A stretch of DNA of 64,000 nt from Cymbidium sinense (GCA_021442155.1 CM038229.1:68344443-68408442); one strand, 5' to 3'; counted from the first letter of the stretch, positions 21,911 through 39,438 are shown. Notes: a model not told the origin generated them from the letters alone. Made by a program: numbers and translations.

Positions 21911-22552
21911 TGATCGCTTCTTGATTGCCAAAGGACCCTCACTCAAGAAGAGGGAGAGGGAAAGGTGTCTCTCCCTCTTACCCTGTATATAGTGGGCAAA
22001 AGGGTAATAACCCCTCAAAACGGTTCAAACGGCTCAAACCGCCATTTTCCGGCCGTCAGATGCGTTATAGGGCGCTACAGGGCAGCGTACATGGCAGATA
22101 CATGGGCAAGATTGAGGCGAGTAGACGCTACAGCAGTGACGTTGCTACATGATGCTGACGCTACAGAAGGCCTCTACCATTCGCCCGGAATCGCTCAATT
22201 CAATGCCCCAAGGACAACTGTGAATGGCTGACCAACCGCCACGGAATGGTCTGAACCGTTACGCGAATGGCTCTAATCGACCCAAAATGGCGCTGCCATG
22301 GGCAATCCTGGCCACGTTGCATGGCCATGCCACGCCACGCGACCGCCGCCATTCGACGGCCGCATGCCGCGGATCCATTGCTAAGGCCACAGCTACAAGG
22401 CTTCAGCATGGCCATGCTACAAGGCCACAGCCTCGCATACGATGCCGACATGCTTCACGGCGCCATGTCCAAACGCTTAAAACTTCCAATTGTTATTGTG
22501 AACATTTGACATATATTTTGGATGATTAAGCTAATGTCATCCAAAATAATAG
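21911..22552 (+). other. GC-rich 3' untranslated part of the Tat-type element
   Basis: Contains imperfect repeats of 'ggccatgc' and 'acggcttcaa'-like words (22200-22470) and an AT-rich end before the 3' LTR. Overlapping open frames on both strands reflect GC bias, not genes. A clear polypurine tract is not visible next to the LTR. Confidence 0.5.
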
Positions 22553-23426
22553 TAAATGGCTCTCAAAATACCACCCAAAAGCACAAATCTTGATGTTGAA
22601 AGCGATATGATTTTGAGTCGAAACAAATCGAGATCAAGCACTTAAAATATCATTAGAATCTGACATCAATTAAATCCCAAAAAAGCTCTCAAATGTAGAG
22701 TGTTTATAATAAATCGAAGGCCTCGACGAGCGGATCTAATGAGCCTAAGATCTCATAATTCGACTTCATTTGGGCATCCAAATGCTCAAAATACATCAAA
22801 TGATCGAAGGAGTCAGAGCCGTCCGATCGAGGGGAGTGGTACGCCTTACATGAGTTTATTAGAATACCCTCCTCCCATCTATAAATAGCCTCACTCCTCA
22901 CATGGGGGGCCTGCATAAGCTAAGTGAAGGGGAGCCAAGTGAAGAGAGTCAAGCAAGAAGAAGAAGTCAAGCAAAGGAAGAAGAAGAAGAGTCCAAGCAA
23001 GTGAAGAAGAAGGAAGTCAAGGAAGAAGGCAAGGAAGAAGAGGAAGAGTCATTGAGGAAGAAGAGGAAAAGTGAAGTGAGGAGGAAGAGAAAGCTCTAAA
23101 GCTTGAAGATCCAGCAAGATCGACCACCGCAGCCATCGAATTATACCCAGATTTCCACCGGTTACCCAAAGATCTCCAACATCAAGAACTATTATAAACC
23201 GATCGTTGTTACATACCGTTGTCCCTTTCAAGTAGATCAGAATCCGTTATCGGGAAGATTTTGTACTCGAAAAGGATACATAGGGAATCTTTATCACAGT
23301 CTGGTTTTTTCGAGGTTTTCCACGCTAAAAATTCTGAGTGTCTCGTCGTTCTTTAATAACTGTGTGTCTACTAATCAAGCTAAGGCATAAATTTTACTCT
23401 ACCATGGTTTTTTCCAAAGACGAACA
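22553..23426 (+). repeat. 3' LTR of the Tat-type element (subfamily A)
   Basis: Matches 14353-15245 throughout, starting 'taaatggctctc' (family start TGATATGG, damaged) and ending 'aaagacgaaca', followed by ATATT. Confidence 0.9.
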
Positions 23427-25943
23427 ATATTATTTTTAAAATTATTTATTATTTAGTATTTGTATTGCCATGTTAGATATTTATATCATATAATTTAAAT
23501 ATGTCATATAATAATTTATTTCATATTTAAAATCTCATGTTTTCACATTTCAATTAATGTAGTTCAAGTGTAAATTCATAATAAAAACTTATATTAAAAA
23601 TTTAAATGCTTTAGATTTGAAGTTTTTATATTATTTATTTAATTCATATTCTTTATATTTTTATTATTAATTGTTTTTATATTATTTTAATATTACTTAT
23701 ATATTTAATTCATTTTGCTTAGACCCGTTTGATCCAAAGCAACAAGCAAACCTCAATGTTTATCTCTAGCTTAGCCCCACATATATGCTAGTTGTAAAAA
23801 GAAATACTCTTTATATAATTTGAAGGCCAAGACAACTATGACATTAAGTGCTGCACTTGTATGAGAAAATATTGATGAATCTATGACAAAAGCAACTATT
23901 ATATAAAGAAGTTGTGGTGGACATGTAATTTTTATTTTATTTTATAAAAAATCAAATCATAGCTTTCTCGCTGCCACTTCAGATAGCTAAGTTAGGTTAG
24001 AAAATATAATTTTTCATCACAGATTCCTCAAAATGCAGTTAGAATACAGTTCCCAAATGATACAACGAACGATGCATTTTCGCACCGCACAACCTCCCCT
24101 AAACACAGTCTAAGCCTAGTTGTATGAGCTTAATCTTCTAGGATTACAAAATCTTTGCATGGATGAACTTAAAAAAAATTAGATTTTTTGAAATATTTAA
24201 TAAAACTTAAAGCTTACAAATTATAATTTTCACTATAAATTAAAAAAGATCAGCTCTATAAAATTAAAATTAAATGAGTTGCTCATTTAAAAGAGCTTGG
24301 TAAGATGAAACAACCTTAGCTCAATATACAACAAAACTAAACGAATTCAGCATAGGCCAAATTTAAATAAATTCTTGAAAAACAAGCTTGAATATTATCA
24401 TAATACTCCTTGTTATTATATGGCTCCCTTATTTGAAATATTGATTGAATTAATTTTATATGTTTATAACTAAATTGAAAGACTTTTCTAGACTATTCCA
24501 AAAATCTAAGATTGCTTGGATCTCTTTTTATTTGGACACATAAAATTTTTTTAAAAAAAATAAAAAAATTGCAACACTGGTCTTATTAGGAATCACCTCA
24601 CCACCATTCACCATATGATATATCTTGGTCTTGTTCTTGTTGGAATTAAATTTTAGTTATTTATTTTATTTAATTGACCATTTAATATAAATATTTTTTA
24701 ATTCTCATGATAGAAGTTTGGAAGATTTACATACATACCACACAATTCTTATGTATTTATATATCTAACACCTAAAATTAGATTTTTACTTATCTAATAT
24801 TTTCTATGTTAAAAATGCACATTTCACTTTTAAAAAGTGAGCGATAATGGTACTTTTTATGTGATATTAAAATTTGGGATGTTATATATATATAAATTAA
24901 AAGTTAGATATTCGATATGTAAATATATAAAAATTGTGTGGTATGTATGTAAATCCCCCTAAAAGTTTTTGAAAATAGGCAATTTGCTTTCAATGCTAAT
25001 CAGCACATTTTGTTTAAGGGAATATAATTAACTTGTGCATGTATTAATTTGATGGAGTTGATTACCATAGGTTCAATAAGTTTAAGAAAGGGCTACTTAA
25101 TGTCTTGATTGAGTTATATATAACATCACATTTTTTTCATCTTTTTTTTCTCTTATGCAATGAGAAGTGGCACTAATTTTGATTAATGGGGCTATTTGAT
25201 CACCTATATTACTAATGTAATGCAATTATATTTTAAAATTTTGTCATTTGGTTGGATGAAAATGAAATGAAATATAAAATTTTGATGAATTCATAATATA
25301 ATTTATAGTTCAAATTTAATGTATTTAGAACTCATGTAAATTTGATCGATTTTTAACTATATTGTGCTAGTCATTGAACCTACTATTGATTTTATTTTAC
25401 TTCAAATTAAAATAAAAAGTAATCATATATATTTATTTAATTTAGTCAAATAACTCTAAATTATTTCAAATACAATAATATTGAATTATTTTTATAATGC
25501 AATTTTTTTCCAACAAATCAAGTGGCTTCATAATTTATCAAGATACTCTAATATAATTTTGATTAAAATAAATTTTAAATTTATTATATTTATTTTTAGA
25601 TTAATATTATTTATTAAGGTTTATATTTAAAAAATCAATATTTTTAAAATTCAACCTAATAAAAAATTATATTAGAATATTTGATATAAAATTTAAGTAA
25701 TGAATAAATAAACTTAGTACTTTGAGGCTCAACTAGTTCATTCATACCAAAAAATTTGTGGCTTAATGAAAATAATTTACTTTCATTAAACAATGTAAAT
25801 GTTATTATTAAGCAAACTTAAAGTTGGAAAATTATTTTTATCATTCTTCTAATATTTTTTTTTACCGAATAATATTTAAATTAACATAAAATTTTAAAAC
25901 TTTTCTTAGCTTGCAAAATTTTTCGGAGGGCATTTAAGCCAAT
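23427..25943. other. AT-rich intergenic region
   Basis: Apart from the MITE at 24725-24954 nothing can be identified. There is no open frame of note, and homopolymer-rich sequence dominates. Confidence 0.5.
24725..24954. mobile_element. MITE family A copy
   Basis: Left end 'tttacatacataccacacaa', right end 'gtgtggtatgtatgtaaat'. It is highly similar to the copy at 3554-3784, including the internal 'cacttttaaaaagtgag'. Confidence 0.85.
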
Positions 25944-25946
25944 TTA

Positions 25947-26229
25947 GGGTCTGTTTGATGCATTTTTGAAACGCGTTAGTTGTAATTGTAAAGAGAGACA
26001 ACATTTTGAAAGCTATCGTCGTTTACAAATATTTTTCTTTTGAAAAATTCGAGCCTTCGACAACCACCACATTCTAACAACTATGGTTTTCAAAATAGTT
26101 TTTTCACCACAAAATTTTCTGAAAAGCAATCAAAAAGTTTGTAGCCAAACAAAGCTGCTTTGCTTTGGCTTAATTTTTAAATTAGCCCTAATTAATAACG
26201 AAATTAGCTAATTAACCCGTTTAAAAAAA
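25947..26229. mobile_element. Left terminal inverted repeat of a 12.5-kb Harbinger-like segment
   Basis: Begins GGGTCTGTTTGATGCA right after TTA (25944-25946). Its inner ~55 bases ('gcttaatttttaaattag' onward, to 'attaacccgttt') are matched with about two mismatches, inverted, by 38305-38365. The outer half is longer than that on the right, by a ~150-180-bp stretch that could be a further nested MITE. Confidence 0.65.
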
Positions 26230-26249
26230 TTAAAAATAGCCCCAATAAT

Positions 26250-26912
26250 GTGGCGATCATGAAAATGATTTTTTTAAAATCAACTTAACAACTCCCATTT
26301 TTTGGTCATATCAGGCTCATCAGTGTCATTTTGGTTATATCGTTGGAAGGTAATAAAATTCTTTCATGTTGACAGATTTTGATGAATTTTGCGTAGGATG
26401 TATATTTTGGTTAGTGAAAGTTATTACGACAGTTTTTTTGTCATACAAAGATTATTGATACATATAATTCCTTGACAACACTTCAATATATTCTATATAT
26501 AAATTGAGCTTTAATGGGTTTACTTATTCTTAAAAAATAATCAATTCTTTTCTTAACAAACAAGGAATTATTTTTTAAGAATAAGTAAACCCATTAAAGC
26601 TCAATTTATATATAGAATATATTGAGAGTATTTGATATTACCAAAGAATTATATGTATTCAACAATCCTTGTATTATGACAAAAAGCAGGGGCTGCCGTA
26701 ATAACTTTCACTTTCGCAACTTCAAAATTTATACACAAAAAAATTGATAGATTCAAAAACCTGTCAACATAAAAGTTGTAGAATTTTTTATTATCTTTCC
26801 AACGATACCAACCACACAGAAATCAAATACCTAATGAGCCTAATATAGCCAAAAAACGGGAGCTATTAAGTTGATTTTTTTTAAAAAAAATTCATTTTGA
26901 TAGTCGTGGCCA
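26250..26912. repeat. Foldback (long inverted repeat), ~300-bp arms
   Basis: Arms 26250-26548 and 26566-26912 are inverted copies around a centre near 26555. The inner ~59 bases pair perfectly ('taagaataagtaaaccc', 'ctcaatttatatatagaa' and neighbours). Outer parts pair with many mismatches and indels ('aagttgatttt', 'cctgtcaacat.aaag', 'tccaacgata'). It is non-coding; the minus-strand frame at 26840-27106 crosses its edge and is spurious. Confidence 0.85.
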
Positions 26913-27400
26913 ATCATGACTAGATGCGTCACATCTTTTATCAAAATCGGGTTATGAGTGTGGCTCAAAAGGTACCAAGAAATCAAGCAACCCAATCTTA
27001 TTAATGATTGATTTGGGCTATTCAATTGAATCAAATAAAAGAAATAGTGAGAATTCATTCTAGGTATCGAACATGAAAGTAAGAAGTCGGAAATCTTGGT
27101 ATCCAAAGGTTTCGAAGAGACACTCCTTTTTGGCTACTAAGGTTGAAGAAAGGATTCTAAAAAAGACTATAAAGACTCCCTAATTATTTTAAACTAGAAC
27201 TTTCTTAATATTGAGGTAGTGTCTACTAACTCGCTGAAATTAGATTGATAGGCGATGGTAAATTCATTGAATAATTGTGACAAAGAACAAGATAGATACT
27301 TTGTGATGACTAGAGGCTCTGAGTGCTACTCATAAATTTAATCAGAATGGTTGAATGGCTCTTCTTTCTATTTACTATTTATATATATTTTTATATATTT
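26913..27400. other. Unassigned sequence between foldback and plastid block
   Basis: More even in composition than nuclear spacer and possibly organellar, but I cannot name the source. The left junction of the plastid insertion lies in or near here. Confidence 0.35.
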
Positions 27401-27738
27401 TTCTTTTTTCTTATTCTTTTTTCTTTTTTTTTTCAATTCTTTCTTATTCAATAGAATTCTATTGAATAAGAAATCTAGGAACTTTTTATGAGTAGATTCA
27501 TGAAATTGTTTCATAAAGAACCGTAAGTAAGAATCCTATTTTTCTTTCTATTTCATTTATATTGAGTATAGATAAAAGATCTTCCTATGTTAGACTATTC
27601 AATTCGCGACGATAAATTTATTTGATATTGTTAGTATCATCAAGATGCAATTCATACCTTTGAATTGATAGGAGTCCACTTTATCATCTCTATGGGATTA
27701 GATCCCGAATTATTATGAAAGAAGAAAACAAAGAGATT

Positions 27739-27838
27739 ATGGAAGTCAATATTCTTGCTTATTGCTATCTAGTTTATTTTAGTTCCTACCGCCTTTTTAC
27801 TTATCATATACGCCAAAAACAGTCACCAAAATGATTAA
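27739..27838 (+). pseudogene. psbM: psbM pseudogene (photosystem II protein M)
   Basis: Starts ATGGAAGTCAATATTCTTGC and ends with the psbM tail AAACAGTCA...AATGATTAA. It is 100 nt against the functional 105 nt (34 codons plus stop). The net loss of five bases in the middle destroys the frame of this single-span membrane peptide. It is convergent with petN, as in plastomes. Confidence 0.85.
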
Positions 27839-27942
27839 TTTGAATGAAACTTGAATTATTCATTTTATCAATGATTGAAGAAATGAAAGGGTTTAAAAAA
27901 CTCTAGTTAAGTCTTAAATGAAATGTGGAATCAGTATCGAGA

Positions 27943-27984
27943 TAGTGTGGTAGAAAGAGCTATATAGCTCTTTCTACCACACTA
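27943..27984. terminator. Perfect 42-bp palindrome (former plastid 3' stem-loop)
   Basis: 'tagtgtggtagaaagagc' with its exact reverse complement around 'tatata', two 21-nt arms. It lies ~105 bp after psbM in the psbM-petN spacer, where plastid mRNAs commonly end in stabilising stem-loops. Remarkably it has stayed perfect while the neighbouring genes decayed. Confidence 0.65.
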
Positions 27985-28047
27985 TACAATTGAGTATTGT
28001 AGAATATTTCATATTCATTCATATTCTTAGTACATAAAACATAAAGT

Positions 28048-28107
28048 TGTATTGTATACAGAAAGAAGCTTTCTCTTATATTGTATACAGAAAGAAGCTT
28101 TCTCTTA
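28048..28107. repeat. Tandem duplication of ~30 bp in the petN-psbM spacer
   Basis: 'gtatacagaaagaagctttc' plus about ten further bases occurs twice in immediate succession. Confidence 0.85.
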
Positions 28108-28650
28108 TATAGATCAATTGACAATAGATATCTATATCTAAGTAATAATATATATTAGACGTACATCAAAATGAAATAACACTTGAATTTTCTATTTTTT
28201 CTCTACACCCATTTGTATACATTTTGATCAATCCAAAAGAATTGCAAGCCCAACTTCTTGAATTCCTGATTCTTTATATCTCTTCTTATGCTTATGGATC
28301 CGGGGCCCATCGAAAGAATTAATGTAGGAAGAAGAGTACGTGCATATACTATATACCATATAAATACCATATAATATACATATCATATATTAGAGAATTA
28401 TAGAAATCTAAGAATATTAGAATAATATTAGATAATATCTAATAATAAATAAGAATAAAAGAAAACTATTTAATTTTAATTATTTAATAGAGGATTAATT
28501 AGAAATCTAATACTAGTAATATATCTAAAAAATAATATCTAAATATAGATAAACTAAGTAAGTCAAGTTTTTTTAAGCTTTTACAAAAGCGATTACAATT
28601 GATACAAATAGATTTTTCAAGAAAATACTAAATTAGTAATCTTCCTAGTT

Positions 28651-28737
28651 CTAAAGCCCACTCCTTCCCCATACTACAAGTGAAAGAGAAAAATGTAAAC
28701 ACTACCATTAAAGCATTGCGAGACTTACTATATCCAT
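28651..28737 (-). pseudogene. petN: petN pseudogene (cytochrome b6f subunit N)
   Basis: On the minus strand it begins ATGGATATAGTAAGTCTCGC and ends GGAAGGAGTGGGCTTTAG. It is 87 nt against the functional 90 nt. 'TTGGGC' after the start has become 'AA' and one extra T sits in the T-run, so the 29-residue frame is lost. Confidence 0.88.
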
Positions 28738-29700
28738 GCAAATGATGTCCCCTATCTCTATGAAATGAAGAAATTTTTCCATTATTGATTTATAATCATA
28801 GTGGAATCAATAATTCTTTATTGTTATTGTATCCCAAATCATTTTCTTTTCCACTTTTTTTTTTTTTTTTTTATTCATTCTTATTCATTTTACTTATATC
28901 TTCTATATAAAATAGAAATATAAAATAGAAAAGTATATAAAATCTACATAAAATTATGAGGTATATAATCATATGTCCAATATTCTATAGGTCATACAAT
29001 ATGCAAATACAAAAAAGAAACAGTAGAAATGAGATGGAAATAAGAAAAGGACGGATGAAGTATCAAAAATAGAATATTCTCAGATTCCTTCTGAAGGCGT
29101 TGCCTGGTTGGTATTTTATTAGTATCCTCCTTCTTTCCTTCTTGAATTGGAACTAGAACACATACATAAAAATGCAAATGCAATTTGGATGAGAATAAGA
29201 TAGATTGTTTCCAATTAGTCATTGTGGATGCACAAACAAAGTTTGTTCGGAACTAAAGAAGGTCATCTAAACTCGAAAAGTACTCTGTTGAGATAATTAT
29301 GTGAAGTTCCTTTTTTTGTTTATAATAAACAAAGACAATTTGTGTCTGTATTCTTGGTAAAATTATGGATACTCTATTCCATTTCGTTTATCACGAAAAT
29401 AACAATAGAAAAGAAAATAAGACAAGTATGGTCGCTCTTCAAATACTGAATATTGAATATAATCTGTCTTACTCTAATAATTAGTAAAAAGTAACGATTT
29501 TACAAATCTACATATATTTCTCCCTTACCAATCGGTGCTATTAGAATAAATATTAGAATAAATCAAAATTTCCATACTTGTCTGATGAAAAATGCGAAAC
29601 GAAAACAAAAGAAATAAAGATTTCCCCTAGAGATTATATTTTGTTCCCCGTCTTCCCTTTCACGAAAAAGGGAGAGATGAGTTGATCAATTCATCAGATC
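28738..29700. other. Plastid spacer sequence with a hidden join
   Basis: The left part should be petN-trnC spacer. The right part, next to the trnD tail, should be trnD-psbM spacer. The exact join is not visible by eye. No trnC gene is present. The small minus-strand frame at 28992-29222 has no known product. Confidence 0.5.
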
Positions 29701-29719
29701 GGGACTGACGGGGCTCGAA
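29701..29719 (-). pseudogene. trnD-GUC: trnD-GUC fragment (3' 19 nt)
   Basis: On the minus strand, TTCGAGCCCCGTCAGTCCC is the T-loop to acceptor end of plastid tRNA-Asp. The remaining ~55 nt are absent: at 29720 the sequence switches abruptly to rpoC2, marking a recombination joint inside the tRNA gene. Confidence 0.75.
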
Positions 29720-31924
29720 ATATTTTTGATCCTTTAGAATCAAAAATATTCCCCATCTTCCCTTTCAATTTTTTTGATCCTTTAGAATCTTTTTTTCCCA
29801 TTCTTGGTGGTATCAAAATGCCACTGTGCCTAGATATTTTATCCACCTCTCCAGAAAAATGAATATCTCCGGAAAGATTTTCAGTTCCATACTTTTTTTC
29901 TCCACTTTCGGACTAATCCACCTACTCGACTTCTTGTATTTATATTTAAAGCAAATCATGTATCTACTTCAATGATACTATTGTTCCGGACCATTATGGG
30001 CGAAGATCCGGGTAAGATATGCACTTCCTCGGGAATGAAAAAAAAAAAATCGATCTACTTTAGTTTGCATTTGGTATTTCAAACTAAATTCTTTTGCTCC
30101 TCGATACTCAATCAAATTCTCATTTTTTACAATTGAATCTACTTCATAAATCCCATATTTAGTAATTCCCGCTTCTTCTTATGGATCATCAAAATAATCA
30201 AGAATACTATTTCTACGTAAAATACCATTTATAGGTATTTTAATCAAATACCAAAACAGGGTCTTAGCTTTTTTCTTGTTCTTGATCATATTGTGGGAAT
30301 CACGAATCTATTCCTTCGCTTTTTTTGCCAAGGAATTCTCTTGACGAATATAAGTAGAAGGCTCTATGAGATTCCAATGTGGTTGATAAGGTTTTGAATA
30401 GTCGAATTTTCCTATCTTTTTACCAAAAGTATCCAACAATTTATGTTTTACTTGATCATGAGTCAGTGAGATATCAAAGATATATCTTTCTTGAGAGAAA
30501 AAAAAAAGTATTAAATTGATCTTGATCCTTGAGTGAAAAGACCTATCTTGGATCTCCCTCTAATATCCATAAATGACTTGTTTTGGTAATAGATGAACAT
30601 TACTATATGTATATTGAGCATGATAGCCATTGCTCCAGGCATTTCTCCTTCAAAATAAATATGTTTTGAACCCTCTCTTTAAAATGAAAAAAGTGGCCGG
30701 CATGAATCTCGGCAATCACTTTTTGATTCTACATATTGATCATTTTGAACTAAAATCAAACTTTTTGTTGGAATATTCACATTATGTATAATATCTCGAC
30801 TCTCAATAGTTATATACAAGTCTATAAAATATAGAAAAGCGGGATGCCCATGAAGATGCGTGTGGGATGAACCAAATCCTCATCAAATTTTATTTTTCCA
30901 TTAGAGGGAGCTTCATATTGGTACGCTGTGAATACTCGCGGTATGAAAAGTTCTTAATGTTAGTTGAGTCCCGGTTCCCCAATTGATTCACCCGCAATAA
31001 TGCCTACGACTTCTCCCAACTCGACGGTCACCATGAGTAGGACTATAACATAATTGAGATCCAAGATGTACTCCCGCAAGTAAAAGGGGTTCGAATATAT
31101 ATTGGGTGTGCTCGAAAGGTTATGAATCGATTAATAAGTCCAATTCCAATATCTTTATTTCGAGTGGCAATGCATCATAGACCAATATATATATATCATC
31201 ACTAATACGACCAATTAATGTTTGGACAAAAATCTTTTGTCATCCAATTTTGAGGACTCACGGAAATACCTCGGATAGTACCACAATCCGTTCTACGTAC
31301 AAGAATGTGTTGAACTACTTCAACAAGTCTACGTGTGAGGTATCCAATCGATGTTCGAGCAAATATCTACAACCCTTTGCGGGCTCCGTAGCAAGAAATT
31401 ATATATTACGTCAAAGAAAGCCCTTCCGTAAATTGCTTTGAATGGGTAAATCAATCATTTGTCCTTGAGGATCCGACATTAATCCTCATACCTACTAATT
31501 GGTGTACTTAGAGATGCATTTCCTCTAGCCCCGAAAAGGACATTAGATGGTGGATTAGAGGATCAGTCATCCAAAATTAGGATTCATTTCTTGTCACCGA
31601 ATATCACTTGTAGCATACCATATCTCAATGGATTGATGTAATTTTTCTACCACATGTACATTCCCATAATGATGGTTTTATCTAAAAGAAAACTTTGTTG
31701 TTCGTTGAACTAACCATCCCTTAGAAGGTATTGTTAAAAGATCATCAATTCCTAACAAATAGATGAAGGGCTCGGAAACCCAAAGCCTTCATTTGATCCG
31801 GATATGTGATGTATATGCCATTCAAATGATCTATTAATCTACTAATAAGTCATTTTATAGCAATTCCATCTATCACTTTATTGTGAAAGACCAGATCGGT
31901 CCGTTTCGCCATAAGGACCTCCAT
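29720..31924 (-). pseudogene. rpoC2: rpoC2 pseudogene, 3'-truncated (plastid RNA polymerase beta'')
   Basis: The start ATG is the complement of 31922-31924 and opens with MEVLMAKRTDLVFHNKVIDG, the conserved plastid beta'' N-terminus. Soon after, a stop interrupts it. Further blocks are recognisable in other frames: 'APSNGKIKF' near 30890, 'LPGSSPIMV' near 29990 and '[13 protein letters not shown]' near 29840. The C-terminal part is missing because the sequence joins trnD at 29719. About 2.2 kb remains of a gene usually over 4 kb. Multiple frameshifts. It follows rpoC1 as in plastomes. Confidence 0.88.
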
Positions 31925-32094
31925 ATTCGATGAGTAAGATTCTACAATGGCGGGTCTGATTCAAGACTTCCTTTCCTCAATCTTGATTCACACGTAAATT
32001 AAGAAATTATGATACGGTAAAATTGGAGAGACCCAAATTTCCACGAGTATGGGCATCACTAATAGAATATTTTAGTTTATATATAGAGCATGAG

Positions 32095-34851
<2,757 letters not shown>

Positions 34852-34860
34852 TCATTCAGA

Positions 34861-37980
<3,120 letters not shown>

Positions 37981-38275
37981 CTTAATCAAATTTCCTATTT
38001 ATTGAAAAAAATCCCATTATTGGCTTGGCTCACTATTCATAACCCTACCGATTGATCTAGCAATGATGGAATGGATATTCTGAATCAATCACATAAAATT
38101 TGAGTCAACTCCATCCATATATATCATACGATGAACAAGCAAGAGAAAAATGGAGGGCATTTTGATACAAGTTCAAATTTGAGCTTGAGCCGTACAAATA
38201 AAAGAAATGGAAATTGATAAAGTATGGGAAAAATTGTCACTTAAGACTTAGTCGATGGACATACCTTCGCTTGTT
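37981..38275. other. Plastid spacer upstream of rpoB
   Basis: Continues with plastid-like composition to about 38275, where it meets the right inverted terminus. trnC itself is not reached. Confidence 0.5.
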
Positions 38276-38280
38276 GTCAC

Positions 38281-38427
38281 ATGTCATTTGACCTTTATTT
38301 TAAATTTTAAAACGGGTTAATTAGCTAATTTCATTATTAATTAGGACTAATTTAAAAATTAAGCCCTTTGCTTTCTAGCAACTTTCTGAAAAAATAAAAC
38401 AGCAAAAGAACTGTTCGAAACGCACCC
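38281..38427. mobile_element. Right terminal inverted repeat of the 12.5-kb Harbinger-like segment
   Basis: Read on the minus strand it starts GGGTGCGTTTCGAACAG, resembles the ends of the MITE at 5296, and runs to 'gcttaatttttaaattag' and 'attagctaattaacccgttt' shared with the left repeat. Followed by TTA at 38428-38430. Confidence 0.65.
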
Positions 38428-38430
38428 TTA

Positions 38431-39403
38431 ATCTCAAACTCATACACATAAATAATACACATGCAAAGTCATGAAACAAGCTCTCTTGATTGGAAGTCTA
38501 ATACTCTATTAAATCTCTAATTTAATATAAGTAAAAGACTTTCATTAAATTTATTTGTCAATAAAGTTTCATATTCTCTAGCTAACTTTTCTTTTAGTTA
38601 ATGAAAAATAATTTATCAAAAAAACGACAAATTAAATTTTCAACATTAATTATCTTTAAGCATTTATATAATCTAATTCATAAACTAAAATTCACTTATA
38701 CTTATTCAAAAACTTGACATTCATATAGCTTAAAGAAGGTAATTTTTTTGTAGAATTCTAATTTCTCAATATTATATTATTTTATTTTTTGTAAATTTTT
38801 AATTAAAAGAAACTAAACTATTTTATTAAACAAGTTGGATAATATTATACATAGAAAATTAACTTTTAATATAATTACATTATAGAGAATTGCGATTTTC
38901 TTTGTGTAAGGAAGTTTTGCAATCTTCAACGCAATTTCAAACGACAAGAGAAGCTTTTTCTAATTTTCAAGGAACACTGAATTAGCCAAAACACCACAAG
39001 ATGTTTTTGCATTATATTTTAATTTGTAATTTGATGGCTCCTATAAATAAAAAAATGATATATTTTAAACAAAACTCTTGATTGTATATTTTGAACTCGA
39101 TATTTTTTTTGTGTGTTAAAGTGTACATTTTCTCTTCACTAAATTTATTTCATTGAGAAATAACTTTCAAATCATTTGAACTCCATCACTTTTGTGCATA
39201 TATCGAGTAAAAGAAAATTAAAATTTGTGCTAATAAAACAACAACTTATCTCATAAAAATGAACAAAAAAAACAACATTTATCTCTCATAGGATAAGAAA
39301 AAACTTGATAATTAATAATTATGATAATCTATTAAAAAAATCTAAAAAGGTTTAATTTTATTAGTTGAGTTAGGTGTTAATACAAACATGTTTATATAAA
39401 GAT

Positions 39404-39438
<35 letters not shown>

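Larger units (their letters stand above)
14353..23426 (+). mobile_element. Ty3/gypsy LTR retrotransposon, Tat type, full length but broken
   Basis: A 9.07-kb element bounded by two LTRs and a perfect ATATT target duplication (14348-14352 and 23427-23431). The order is 5' LTR, primer-binding-like site, gag, protease, reverse transcriptase, RNase H, a second RNase H motif (YVDGAE), integrase, a long 3' region with tandem repeats, 3' LTR. Pol before a long repeat-bearing 3' region plus the second RNase H points to the Tat (Ogre/Retand-like) branch. Every coding domain is interrupted by frameshifts and stops, so the copy cannot encode its proteins. No chromodomain was seen. Confidence 0.9.

Noticed and set aside
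21538..22529. GC-rich open frames in several phases
   Set aside because: Stop-poor because of GC bias within the untranslated 3' region of a retrotransposon; no domain recognised.
26840..27106. Minus-strand 88-codon frame
   Set aside because: It spans the outer edge of the foldback and unassigned spacer; no motif.
26913..27400. Mitochondrial origin for this stretch
   Set aside because: Composition would allow an organellar source, but no gene or diagnostic sequence could be recognised, so it is left unassigned.
28992..29222. Minus-strand 76-codon frame in plastid spacer
   Set aside because: No plastid gene of this sequence is known to me, and the region is a petN/trnD spacer.
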